Source: Hydrogenophaga sp.
GTDB lineage: Bacteria > Pseudomonadota > Gammaproteobacteria > Burkholderiales > Burkholderiaceae_C
Reading direction: 5' to 3'
DNA length: 64,000 bases
Assembly (NCBI GenBank): GCA_016790705.1
Contig: JAEUOT010000043.1
Location: 27,346 to 91,345, forward strand
Shown here: one piece after another, positions 44,536-52,638 of the stretch
Layout of the letters: each line of letters begins with the position of its first letter
How positions within the stretch are numbered: position 1 is the stretch's first letter
Program-made: the position numbers and the translations under genes
Notes under the pieces: generated by a model
What the model was told of the DNA's origin: nothing
The model's input: only the letters and a program-made list of their open reading frames with translations
Database searches by the model: none

Positions 44536-44955
44536 TCAGGCACGGCGCATGAGGCCGGCAAGATCGGTGCCCGGCGCCACGGTGTTGAACACCGTGCCGT
44601 ACTTCTTAACGTTGTCGTGCAGCAGGTCAATGCGCCGATCCGTTTCATCGGTGTCCACGATGATTTGATAGCGGATGCTTTCCATCTTTGGTGGCACGTC
44701 CTGCCGGACCCCGTCCACGATCACCTGCACACCGCGCAACTCAAACTTGAGGATGGGCACCACGCGCTCGATGCCCTTGATCATGCAGGCCGACAGGGCG
44801 GCCAGCAGCAACTCGGCCGGGTTGAACGCCTCTGGGTTGCCGGCCAGGTCGGTGTCCAGGGTGATCCGGGCTGACTTGCACAGGGACTGGCTGTGATGTG
44901 CATCGATACGTTCGGATTCAACGTGAAAGCGCATCTTGGTGGGTTTTTCGGTCAT
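44536..44955 (-). CDS. OsmC-family protein
   Basis: 139-residue OsmC/Ohr-fold protein. 'NPAELLLAALSACMIKGIERV' carries the conserved family Cys in 'SACM', and 'ELRGVQVIVDGVRQ' follows. Only one Cys of the classic two-Cys Ohr pair is clear; a second Cys lies early ('SLCKS'). OsmC proteins remove organic peroxides or bind sulfur species. Start ATG 44955 is chosen because a longer frame overlaps the rhodanese gene's neighbour region without conserved sequence. Sits between rhodanese and CDF genes. Confidence 0.85.
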   Translation of the reverse strand: MTEKPTKMRFHVESERIDAHHSQSLCKSARITLDTDLAGNPEAFNPAELLLAALSACMIKGIERVVPILKFELRGVQVIVDGVRQDVPPKMESIRYQIIVDTDETDRRIDLLHDNVKKYGTVFNTVAPGTDLAGLMRRA

Positions 44956-44998
44956 GGCTGGTTTCCATTTTTGGCCAAATGCATTCCCAACACCGTAC

Positions 44999-45406
44999 TC
45001 AACAGCAGCCTGTTGAGGAAGCTTGATCCGCAGGGGCGCTGCAGCAGCAGGACGACGAGGCCGCTGCGGGCACCTCAATGCGCTGGCCGATCACCGGGAA
45101 GTTCTTGCGCATCCATTTGAGGATGCCGCCCTCCATGTTGCTCACACGGGTGTAGCCGTGGTACTGCAGAAAGTAGGTGGCCTTGAGGCTGCGCTCGCCA
45201 CTCTCGCAGACCAGCACCAGCTCGCGGTCTTTGGGCAGTTCGCTCCAGCGCTGTTCCAGCTCGGTGAGCGGGATGTTCACGATGGCCGGCACGTCAAAGG
45301 CCGTGCAGGCCACCTCGGTGCGTTCGCGCACGTCCACCAGCCAGGCACCCTCGCCCACCAGGCGGCGCGTGGTGGTGGGGCAGACCTGTTTCGCTTCTTC
45401 CAGCAT
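44999..45406 (-). CDS. Rhodanese-like protein with Cys-rich tail
   Basis: 135-residue single-domain rhodanese. Active-site loop 'LVCESGERSLKATYFL' has the catalytic Cys followed by E-S-G-E-R-S. 'AWLVDVRERTEV' is the CH2A-type motif. An added tail ends 'SSSCCCSAPADQASSTGCC', five Cys that are not part of the rhodanese fold. AGGAG 8 bases before ATG 45406. Tail similarity to that of the ArsI-like protein (34.7 kb) suggests arsenite binding, though the two are not shown to be related. Confidence 0.88.
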   Translation of the reverse strand: MLEEAKQVCPTTTRRLVGEGAWLVDVRERTEVACTAFDVPAIVNIPLTELEQRWSELPKDRELVLVCESGERSLKATYFLQYHGYTRVSNMEGGILKWMRKNFPVIGQRIEVPAAASSSCCCSAPADQASSTGCC

Positions 45407-45420
45407 GTTGTGTTCTCCTC

Positions 45421-45654
45421 TCAGGCGGCAAGCCACTGTTCGATCTTCTCGCGGCTGGGCACACCACCGGCGTGCACCACCTTGCCGTTGATGACCACAC
45501 CGGGCGTGCTCATGACGCCGTAGCCCATGATGTCGCGCAGCTCCTCCACCTTCTCCAGCTTCACGGCGATGCCCTTGGCCTTCGCCACCTGGTCAATCAG
45601 CGCGATGGTGTTCTTGCAGTTGGTGCAGCCGGTGCCGAGTACCTTGATGTCCAT
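45421..45654 (-). CDS. Small thioredoxin-fold redox protein (TIGR00412-like)
   Basis: 77-residue protein with 'LGTGCTNCKNTIALI' (CxxC at residues 10-13) and cis-Pro region 'VMSTPGVVINGKVV'. Such small redox disulfide proteins are often found beside ArsP-like permeases. AGGAG in the 3' end of the MBL gene starts it. Probably delivers electrons or metalloid to partner proteins of the cluster (inference). Confidence 0.88.
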   Translation of the reverse strand: MDIKVLGTGCTNCKNTIALIDQVAKAKGIAVKLEKVEELRDIMGYGVMSTPGVVINGKVVHAGGVPSREKIEQWLAA

Positions 45655-45657
45655 GTT

Positions 45658-46596
45658 TCACTCCTGTTCCATTTCGAGATAGGTGCGGTTGGCCAGCTGG
45701 GGCAGCCAGACATCCACGTGTTTGAGGTGCTTGTACGGCGTTGCGTCGAAGCTCCTGATGGCGGTACTCATGTCGGTGCCTGCCTCCACCGCCTTGCCCA
45801 TGTGGGACCGCAGGGCCTTGAGCAGATCGCCAGTGTCTTTCTGCGCCTGCGCCAGGGTGGTCACGCGGCCATGGCCGGGCACCACCACCGTGGGGTTGAG
45901 CGCCTCCAATGCCTTGAAGGATTCGACCCAGGTCTTGGTCTTGCTGACCGGGTGCAGGCCCAGGATGCGGTCCACATAGACCACATCGCCGGTGAACACC
46001 ACGCCGCTCTGCGGCAGCCAGACCATGCTGTCGCCCGGCGTGTGGCCGCCCTGGCGATGCACCACCTGCACGATCACGCCATCCAGCTCCAGTTTCGTGT
46101 CGGCATCTTTGAGCCAGCGGGTGGGCAGCACGGCTTCGGTGCCATCGAGCTTTTCTTTGAGCACCGGCGCGTTGGCCTTGATGTGCTCCGGGCCGCGCGC
46201 CAACATGTCGGCTTCGGCATCGGCGTGGGCCATGATCTGTGCGCCCTGTGCCTTGAAGAAACCATTGCCCATCCAGCGGTGGTCCTGGCCGCCGGTGTTG
46301 ATCACCCACTTGATGGGTTGCGGCGTCACCTTCTTCGCGGCCTCCGCGATCTGCCGGGCACCCTGGAAGCTGGCGCCGCTGTCGATCAGCAAGGCCCCGG
46401 CGGGCGTGACCACCAGCCCGATGTTGGCGTTGAGGGCTTCGTTGTCGTAGGTGCGCCCCTCCGTGTCACCCACGTAGGCGTACACGTTGGGTGCCACGGG
46501 TTGGAAGACGATTTCCACCGCCTGGGCGGACCAGGCCGCGGTAGCGGTCAGCCCCGCAGCCAGCAGGTGCTTGAGTTGCTTGGAAGAGATGGGCAT
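45658..46596 (-). CDS. Periplasmic MBL-fold protein with incomplete metal site
   Basis: 312-residue metallo-beta-lactamase-fold protein with a signal peptide (~1-26, ending 'SAQA'). Later metal ligands are kept: 'GHTPGDSMVW' (His), 'FTGDVVYVDR' (Asp), 'VVPGHGRV' (His). The first motif HxHxDH is altered to 'NTGGQDHRWMGN', keeping only the D-H, so at least two His are missing. It may hold a single metal or none. It lies between the ArsP-like permease and thioredoxin genes, 4 and 37 bases away. Confidence 0.85.
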   Translation of the reverse strand: MPISSKQLKHLLAAGLTATAAWSAQAVEIVFQPVAPNVYAYVGDTEGRTYDNEALNANIGLVVTPAGALLIDSGASFQGARQIAEAAKKVTPQPIKWVINTGGQDHRWMGNGFFKAQGAQIMAHADAEADMLARGPEHIKANAPVLKEKLDGTEAVLPTRWLKDADTKLELDGVIVQVVHRQGGHTPGDSMVWLPQSGVVFTGDVVYVDRILGLHPVSKTKTWVESFKALEALNPTVVVPGHGRVTTLAQAQKDTGDLLKALRSHMGKAVEAGTDMSTAIRSFDATPYKHLKHVDVWLPQLANRTYLEMEQE

Positions 46597-46632
46597 CTCA
46601 GTGGGTCTCCGTTGGTTCCGGGAAAGATGGCG

Positions 46633-47679
46633 TCACAAAACGGCGTTGAACACAAAGCCCACGATCAGGATGCCGGTGGCGACAACGCCAATGAAAGTGG
46701 CAATCAACCGAACTTTGAGCACCTTGCGCAGGATCACCATCTCGGGCAGCGACAGCGCGATCACGCTCATCATGAACGCCAGAACAGTGCCCAGCGCCGC
46801 GCCCTTGGCCAGCAGCGCCTGCACGATGGGGATCACGCCGGCGGCGTTGGTGTACATGGGCACGCCGATCAGCACCGCCAGCGGCACCGACCACCAGGCG
46901 TCCTTGCCCATGAAGCTGGCCATGAAGTCCTGCGGCACCCAGCCGTGGATGCCCGCGCCGATGGCGATGCCCGCCAGGATGTAGGGCCAGACCTTGCCCA
47001 CGATTTCGCGCACCGAGGCGAAGCCCGCCTGCACCCGGTCGGCCAGCGTCGTCTCGGCCGCCTCGTAGCCAGCCGAGAGCCGTGGCATGTCGCGCACCCA
47101 GTCTTCCAGGTGCGCTTCCATCTTCAGCCGGCCGATGACCCAGCCGGCCACGATGGCCACCGACAGGCCCAGGCTCAGGTACAGCGCGGCGATCTTCCAG
47201 CCGAACAGGCCGAACAGCAGCGCCAGCGCCACCTCGTTGACCATGGGTGCGGAAATCAGGAACGAGAAGGTCACGCCCAGCGGCACGCCGGCCTGCACGA
47301 AGCCGATAAACAGCGGCACGGCCGAACAGGAACAGAACGGGGTGACGATGCCCAGCGTCGCAGCCATCACGTTGGCCACGCCTTCCGTGCGCCCGGCCAG
47401 CAGCGCGCGCGTACGCTCGGGCGTGAAGTAGCTGTTGACCATGCCCATGACGAATACCACGCCGGTCAGCAGCAGCAAGACCTTGGGCGTGTCGTAGAAA
47501 AAGAACTGCAGCGCGCTGCCCAGATGGCTGCTGCGGTCCACCGGCAGCGCGGCGACCAAAGCCTCGGACACCGGGATCAGCGACTGGTACAGGCCCCACC
47601 AGAGGGCGGCGGCGGCCAGCAGAAACAGCACCGGCTGCTTCTGCGGCCAGCGGGTCAGGTTCGATGTGAGGGTGCTCAT
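46633..47679 (-). CDS. ArsP/DUF318-family permease
   Basis: 348-residue permease with ~8-9 transmembrane segments and the family hallmark 'TPFCSCSAVPLFIGF' (two Cys). Also 'SAPMVNEVALALLFGLFG' and 'GVPMYTNAAGVIPIVQALL'. Family members include ArsP, which exports trivalent methyl or aromatic arsenicals. Not all members are arsenic transporters, so the substrate is inferred from the island. Confidence 0.88.
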   Translation of the reverse strand: MSTLTSNLTRWPQKQPVLFLLAAAALWWGLYQSLIPVSEALVAALPVDRSSHLGSALQFFFYDTPKVLLLLTGVVFVMGMVNSYFTPERTRALLAGRTEGVANVMAATLGIVTPFCSCSAVPLFIGFVQAGVPLGVTFSFLISAPMVNEVALALLFGLFGWKIAALYLSLGLSVAIVAGWVIGRLKMEAHLEDWVRDMPRLSAGYEAAETTLADRVQAGFASVREIVGKVWPYILAGIAIGAGIHGWVPQDFMASFMGKDAWWSVPLAVLIGVPMYTNAAGVIPIVQALLAKGAALGTVLAFMMSVIALSLPEMVILRKVLKVRLIATFIGVVATGILIVGFVFNAVL

Positions 47680-47730
47680 GCCTCAGAAGACGAGCAAGGT
47701 GCAAAAAGGATGCAGGAAAGACGATTCTTT

Positions 47731-48327
47731 TTAGCTAGGCGGTGTTCGCGGAACAAAATCGTCCACCCGCCCTCCACTGTCAAACGATACCCGGCACGCC
47801 GAGGTCATGCGCTCGCGCATGCGTTTGCGTGCACGCTGCAGACGTGACTTGACCGCGGGCAGGGAAAGCTGCCTTTGCCGAGCGAACTCGGCCTGCGTCA
47901 TGCCCTGCAGGTCGCACAGCTCAATGACATCACGGTCCTGCGGATCAAGCTCAGAGAGAACACGCGGCAGGCAGGCCTGTGCCAGACCGTCCAGTGGGTG
48001 TTCAGACTCTACCGCATCCGGCAGCTCGTCCAGCCCGTCGGGCAGCGGCCATCCGTCGCGACGCGCGCGCAGACGATCGGTCAGGGTGTTGCGCGTCACC
48101 TCGAACAGCCAGGCCCTGGGCTGGTCCACCGCCGAAAGCGCCTTGCCCTGGCGTAGGACCTTGATGAACACGTCTTGCAGGATATCGTCCACTTCACTGG
48201 GTACGGGAACACGCGGCATCAGCCATCGGCGAAGCTCCGTTTCGTGACGGGTCCATAGCGATATCAGGTCGTTCATGTCAGGATCAAAGCAAGTGCGGCC
48301 AAGGTGAACGAGCGGCTTGTCACTCAT
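47731..48327 (-). CDS. sigZ: ECF-type sigma factor (SigZ-like)
   Basis: 198 residues from ATG 48327 (overlapping the aioR stop as ATGA) or 181 from ATG 48276. Sigma region 2 is visible ('DDILQDVFIKVLRQG', 'PRAWLFEVTRNTLTDRLRARR') and region 4 ('LDPQDRDVIELCDLQGMTQAEFARQRQLSLPAVKSRLQRAR', split across the end). No anti-sigma gene lies beside it; the next gene is the ArsP-like permease, 51 bases away. SigZ-type factors resemble this length and plan. The target promoter is unknown. Confidence 0.85.
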   Translation of the reverse strand: MSDKPLVHLGRTCFDPDMNDLISLWTRHETELRRWLMPRVPVPSEVDDILQDVFIKVLRQGKALSAVDQPRAWLFEVTRNTLTDRLRARRDGWPLPDGLDELPDAVESEHPLDGLAQACLPRVLSELDPQDRDVIELCDLQGMTQAEFARQRQLSLPAVKSRLQRARKRMRERMTSACRVSFDSGGRVDDFVPRTPPS

Positions 48328-49631
48328 GCGGAGATGGCGAGTCTTTTCATTTTCTCCCACAGGGTCTTGCGACTGATGCCCAGCACTTCGGCGGTTTTTC
48401 CAACACTACCTTCGCAATGCTGCAGCGCTTTCTGGATGTGGGAACGTTCCACGGTTTCGACCACACGTTGCAGGGTCACGATGCCGTCGCCTGAAGCCTC
48501 GACTGCTGCGGAGGACCAGGCGGGTTGACCTTCGGGAAGGTCCAGCATCCCGCCGTCGCTCAGCACCACGGCCTCCTCCAGGAACGAACGCAGCTCACGC
48601 ACGTTGCCCCGCCACTCCCGCCCCATCAGGTCGCGCACAAAGGGTTCGGACATGGCCAGGGGCCGACCCTGCTCCAGCACGATTTGGGCCAGCAGCTTCT
48701 CGGTCAGCCAGCGGATGTCTTCCGGCCGCTCGCGCAGCGGTGGCAACTCGATCTTGATGACCGCCAGCCGGTAGAACAGGTCTTCACGGAAGGCACCCGC
48801 GTTCATGTCCGCGTACAGGTCGCGGTTGGTGGCGGCCAGGATGCGAAAGTCACTTTGAGTGGTGCGCTCGGCCCCCAGGCGGAAGAAGCATTTTTCCTGC
48901 AGCGCTCTCAATAGCTTGGCCTGCATGCTGGCGGGCAGTTCGCCCACCTCGTCCAGAAACAAGGTTCCCTTGTTCGCCCGCTCCAGGTAGCCCTTGTGGC
49001 TGCGCACGGCGCCCGAGAATGCGCCTTTCTCGTAGCCAAAGAATTCGGCTTCCAGCATGGTCTCGGGGATCGCGGCGCAGTTCACCGCGACGAACTCGCC
49101 CTTGCCCACTCGGGGGTCGAGGCTGTGGATAAGCTGGGCCGCCACCTCCTTGCCCACCCCCGACTCGCCCGTCAGCAGCACCGAAACGCGCTGACTGGCC
49201 ACTTTTTGCACCATGGCCTCCACTCGGCGCATGGCTACCGACACACCGAGCAGCGCGTCGTCGTCGGGCGCCACGGACAGGTCCACCGCATCCCGGATCT
49301 TGGCCACCAGGCTCTCGATGTCGAACGGCTTGGTCAGGTACTCCCGGGCACCGGCGCGCACCGCCGCGACCGCGTCGTTGACGCTGCCATACCCCGTGAG
49401 AAAAAACCAGGGCAAGGCCCGGACCGTGGCGGGCAACGCCACAAACCACTCGGTGGCCAGACCATCGGGCAACCGGACATCGCTGACCACGGCATGGGGC
49501 AGCGTCGACAACGCATCGCGTGCTTCGCTGAGCCGCCGACACCAGCTCACCTGCAAGCCCTCCAGCTCGAAGCGCTGCAACAGCGATTCGCCCATGATGG
49601 GGTCGTCTTCGATCAACAGGATGGATGTCAT
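48324..49631 (-). CDS. aioR: AioR, sigma-54-dependent response regulator
   Basis: 435-residue NtrC-type regulator. Receiver domain ~1-120 with acidic D9-D10 and phosphoacceptor D51 ('VVSDVRLPDG'). AAA+ domain has Walker A 'GESGVGKE', the sigma-54-contact loop as 'GAFSGA' (variant of GAFTGA with S for T), and Walker B 'GTLFLDEVGEL'. C-terminal Fis-type helix-turn-helix ('GSVGKTAEVLGISRKTLWEKMKR'). It overlaps aioS by ATGA. The sigma-54 promoter upstream of aioB is its expected target. Confidence 0.93.
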   Translation of the reverse strand: MTSILLIEDDPIMGESLLQRFELEGLQVSWCRRLSEARDALSTLPHAVVSDVRLPDGLATEWFVALPATVRALPWFFLTGYGSVNDAVAAVRAGAREYLTKPFDIESLVAKIRDAVDLSVAPDDDALLGVSVAMRRVEAMVQKVASQRVSVLLTGESGVGKEVAAQLIHSLDPRVGKGEFVAVNCAAIPETMLEAEFFGYEKGAFSGAVRSHKGYLERANKGTLFLDEVGELPASMQAKLLRALQEKCFFRLGAERTTQSDFRILAATNRDLYADMNAGAFREDLFYRLAVIKIELPPLRERPEDIRWLTEKLLAQIVLEQGRPLAMSEPFVRDLMGREWRGNVRELRSFLEEAVVLSDGGMLDLPEGQPAWSSAAVEASGDGIVTLQRVVETVERSHIQKALQHCEGSVGKTAEVLGISRKTLWEKMKRLAISA

Positions 49632-51073
49632 GTCTGGCCTTCCGGCGCCTCCCGGTTCGGCACTTCGAACAGGAGGCAGGTTTGTGTAGTTTCGGTGGTG
49701 TCCAGCTCGAACCGGCCGCGCAGGTGGCTGGCCAGTTCCTGGCATACCCAGAGGCCAAAGCCGCGTGGGTCTTTTCCGCTTTCGGCGGCCAGTGTGCTTT
49801 TGAATTTGTCCTCGCTCAGCACCGGCCCGCTGTTGTTGATGCAGAAGCGCACCCGGGATTCGTCGGCCTGCAGGCGCGCGGACACCGTGCCGTTGTCTCC
49901 CGCCGCTTTGAGTGCATTGAGCAACAGGTTGAGCATGACCTGGCGCAGCGGCGCGGACGGCACCCGCAGGGCCGATTCCACATCGACGTGAATCCTGATT
50001 TCTGCATGAAGTTTTTCGGCGGTCGCCCTCACCAGGGTCACGATGTCTTCCAGGTCGCCAGGCTCCAGGGGGCGGTCTTCGATCCGGGCCTGGGGCAGCA
50101 GGGCCGCCACGGTGGTGCGGATTTGCTGCAGACCGCGGTCGAGCAGGTCGATGGTGCGCAGGCGGATCGCCTCGGTGCTTCCGTGCAGGCGCAGCGTCTG
50201 GGTGGCGGTTAGCATGCCAGCCAGGGGGTTGTTGATCTCGTGCGCGACGGCCGCCGTCATCTTGCCCACCGCCGCCAGCCGCTCGGCTGACAAGGCGCGT
50301 TCTTCCGCAGCCTTGCGACGTTCGAGTTCACCCATCAGCTGCGAAACGGCATCGCCAATGCGGCTGAGTTCGGGGTCGGTGGTCCTGGGCACCTCGTCGC
50401 GCAACACGCCGGGATCATCCCGCCCGATGCGTTCAATCACCGCCACCAGCCGGCCCACCGGACGGGCCATGCGTTTGCCCACCCACCAGCCCAGCGGCCC
50501 CAGCACCGTGACCGCCAAGACGATGCCGATCAGCGCTGTGCGGGCCAGCGAGGCCCAGTCGGGTGCGAAGGCGGCCGACTCCACCTCGGTGAACACAAAG
50601 CCCAGGGTCTGGCCGTCTTCGCTGCGGATCGGGTCGATCAGCACCACTGAACCATCAGGCCTGTTGAGCAAGGCTCGCCGTTCGATTTCCATCGCCGTCA
50701 ACAGCGGCTGCTCGCGCCAGGCATCGCCCAGCACCTGTCGACCGGTTTCCAGCTTCACCGGGTCCGAAGCGGCGAACACCGCGCCGTCCGGCGTCAGAAT
50801 GGCCAGCCGCGCAAGGTCCGCATCCGCCCCCGGCACCAGCTGCGCCGTGTCGCGCAGCAAGGAAAACACGCGCCAGGTGTCGTCGGCCGCGAGCAGCGGA
50901 CGAACCTGCGCGATCACCAGCACCACCGCCCGGTCCAGCAGTGACAGGGTGTCGCGCCGCGCGTTCTGCGCCTGGACCCGCGCCGTGATGGCCGTGACCA
51001 GCACGGCCGCCAGCAGCACGGCCAGTGACAAGCCCAGCGGAATCTGCACCCGGTAGGGCAGGCGCCGGAGCAT
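49628..51073 (-). CDS. aioS: AioS, sensor histidine kinase
   Basis: 481-residue membrane kinase. TM1 ~8-28, a periplasmic sensor region ~30-190, TM2 ~195-215, then HAMP-like linker, H-box 'AAVAHEINNPLAGML', and an ATPase domain with 'NLLLNALKAAGDNG' (N-box) and 'DPRGFGLWVCQELA' (G-box). Start ATG 51073 overlaps the aioX stop (TGATG). It should phosphorylate AioR on arsenite sensing by AioX. A longer upstream frame exists but has no conserved start. Confidence 0.92.
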   Translation of the reverse strand: MLRRLPYRVQIPLGLSLAVLLAAVLVTAITARVQAQNARRDTLSLLDRAVVLVIAQVRPLLAADDTWRVFSLLRDTAQLVPGADADLARLAILTPDGAVFAASDPVKLETGRQVLGDAWREQPLLTAMEIERRALLNRPDGSVVLIDPIRSEDGQTLGFVFTEVESAAFAPDWASLARTALIGIVLAVTVLGPLGWWVGKRMARPVGRLVAVIERIGRDDPGVLRDEVPRTTDPELSRIGDAVSQLMGELERRKAAEERALSAERLAAVGKMTAAVAHEINNPLAGMLTATQTLRLHGSTEAIRLRTIDLLDRGLQQIRTTVAALLPQARIEDRPLEPGDLEDIVTLVRATAEKLHAEIRIHVDVESALRVPSAPLRQVMLNLLLNALKAAGDNGTVSARLQADESRVRFCINNSGPVLSEDKFKSTLAAESGKDPRGFGLWVCQELASHLRGRFELDTTETTQTCLLFEVPNREAPEGQT

Positions 51074-51939
51074 CAGCTGCCCACTCCGCTGCCCGGCACC
51101 TGCTGGGCCTGTCGGCGAATCGAGTCGAACAGGCTGGTCTGGCCCGGCGTGAATCCAGACAGGTTTAAAGAGGCCAGCAGGTCGCGACCGACCTTGTCGT
51201 CGCCCATGCGCAGCAAGGCCTGGCGCAGTGCTTCCATCTGCGGGTGTTCGCGCCCCTTGCGCGCGACCAGCGGCGGAAACCCGAACGGCTCCGACTTCCA
51301 GATCACCTCGGTCTTGGCGACGGCGGGCATGCCCTGGGCGCGCATGGTCTCCCACACATAGCCGTCGATGGAACCCGCCTGGGCCAGCCGGGCGGCCACG
51401 GCCTCGGCCACGTTGCGGTGACCGTGGGTGAAAAAGCCGCGCTTGAGTTCGCGTGTAGAGACACCGGCCTTGGCCAGCTGCGCCTGTGCCACCAGCCAGC
51501 CGGAGTTGGACAACGGATCCGAGTAGGCCAGCACCCTTCCCTTGAGATCAGCCCAGCCCTGCACCTCAGGGGCAGGCGTCTTGGAGCGGATCAGGTAGGC
51601 CTGGTAGAACGGCTGGCCCTGGTAAAGCGGCACCGCGAGCAGGCTCAGATCGCTCTCGAAACGCACGAAGGGGTAGCCACATATCCACGCCGCATCGATC
51701 TGCCCAGAGAACAGCAGGTCCAGGATGCTCTGGTAGGACTCGCGGGCCACGAACTCGACCTCGATGCCCACCCGGCTGCTGAGATAGCGCCCCCAGCGCG
51801 ACAGGAAAGCGACCTGGTCGGCCAGGATCACCGGGGTCAAACCGATGCGAAGTCGATCCGCCCCCCAGCTGGGCAGGGGAACAGCGGCTGCGACGGCGCT
51901 GCAGAGGCCGGCGGCCAGGGTGCATCTTCGATTCACCAT
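51073..51939 (-). CDS. aioX: AioX, periplasmic arsenite-sensing binding protein (PhnD-like)
   Basis: 288-residue PhnD/phosphonate-type binding protein with a signal peptide (~1-26). '[19 protein letters not shown]', '[30 protein letters not shown]' (split over ~62-91) and '[17 protein letters not shown]' are typical of the AioX/PhnD group. The mature protein has a single Cys (C87). Position upstream of and overlapping aioS, divergent from aioBA, fits AioX. It senses arsenite in the periplasm and signals to AioS. Confidence 0.9.
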   Translation of the reverse strand: MVNRRCTLAAGLCSAVAAAVPLPSWGADRLRIGLTPVILADQVAFLSRWGRYLSSRVGIEVEFVARESYQSILDLLFSGQIDAAWICGYPFVRFESDLSLLAVPLYQGQPFYQAYLIRSKTPAPEVQGWADLKGRVLAYSDPLSNSGWLVAQAQLAKAGVSTRELKRGFFTHGHRNVAEAVAARLAQAGSIDGYVWETMRAQGMPAVAKTEVIWKSEPFGFPPLVARKGREHPQMEALRQALLRMGDDKVGRDLLASLNLSGFTPGQTSLFDSIRRQAQQVPGSGVGS

Positions 51940-51951
51940 CGTGCGTGGGGT

Positions 51952-51993
51952 GTTACGTTTTCGTAACTTTGATTTTGATCACGGTTACGAAAA
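51952..51993. promoter_or_regulatory. AioR binding palindromes upstream of aioB
   Basis: GTTACG-TTTT-CGTAAC (51952-51967) fits GTTAC-N6-GTAAC. The second arm also pairs with GTTACGAAAA at 51984-51993 (arms TTTTCGTAAC/GTTACGAAAA, 16-base spacer). So there are three half-sites between aioX and the sigma-54 promoter, 58-115 bases upstream of it: an upstream activator site. Confidence 0.75.
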
Positions 51994-52050
51994 GTTCACA
52001 GCGGACAAACCCCAGTGTTGCAAATGCTTGTTTTTAAACACATCCACCCC

Positions 52051-52066
52051 TGGCACGGGCGTTGCA
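52051..52066 (+). promoter_or_regulatory. Sigma-54 promoter of aioBA
   Basis: TGGCAC-GGGCG-TTGCA, an exact -24/-12 consensus (GG and GC 10 bases apart). It lies 37 bases before the aioB start codon, with AGGAG between. It fits control by the NtrC-type AioR. Confidence 0.93.
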
Positions 52067-52102
52067 AAGAGAGGCCGCCTTTGTTCAAAACCAGGAGACA
52101 AC

Positions 52103-52627
52103 ATGGACGACGTCAAGATCGGCCGCCGCTTCTTTCTGAAGTCCGGTGGCGCCGCCGCAGCCGTAGCAGGGTCGGTGGTCATTCCCATCCGCAACGCAAA
52201 CGCTGCCACACCGGCTGCCGCCAGCAGCACCACCCTGCCCTACCCCAAAAAGGCCGTCGGCTTAGCCAAAGGCATGCCGCTGAACCAGGCGGTGAGCTTT
52301 GCCTACCCCGATGACAGCTCAGCGTGTCTGGCCATCCGCATGGGCTCGCCCGTGCCCGGCGGCGTCGGCCCCAACGGCGACATCGTGGCCTACAGCTCGT
52401 TCTGTACGCACATGGGCTGCCCTGTCGGCTACGAACCCGGCACCAAGACCTTCAAATGCGGTTGCCATTTCTCCATCTTCGATCCCGAGAACGGCGGTCA
52501 GATGGTCACCGGCCAGGCCACCGAAGACCTGCCGCGCATCCTGCTTGAGTACGACGCCAAGACCGACAGCGTGCACGCCGTCGGTGTCGACGGCCTGATC
52601 TACGGCCGCCAGTCCAACATCCTGTAA
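52103..52627 (+). CDS. aioB: Arsenite oxidase small (Rieske) subunit
   Basis: 174-residue subunit. A twin-arginine signal '[11 protein letters not shown]' opens the protein, so the AioBA pair is exported folded. The Rieske [2Fe-2S] site is '[22 protein letters not shown]' (split; CxHxnCxxH). 'AGGAGA' lies before ATG 52103. A longer frame reaches back across the promoter and is not used. It carries electrons from AioA to the cytochrome. Confidence 0.95.
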   Translation: MDDVKIGRRFFLKSGGAAAAVAGSVVIPIRNANAATPAAASSTTLPYPKKAVGLAKGMPLNQAVSFAYPDDSSACLAIRMGSPVPGGVGPNGDIVAYSSFCTHMGCPVGYEPGTKTFKCGCHFSIFDPENGGQMVTGQATEDLPRILLEYDAKTDSVHAVGVDGLIYGRQSNIL

Positions 52628-52638
52628 GGAGCGCAGCC

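Noticed and set aside
45472-47847. A 791-codon plus-strand open frame antisense to the permease/MBL cluster
   Set aside because: Composition is His/Gln/Arg-rich, typical of antisense translation of GC-rich genes. The minus-strand genes are well supported.
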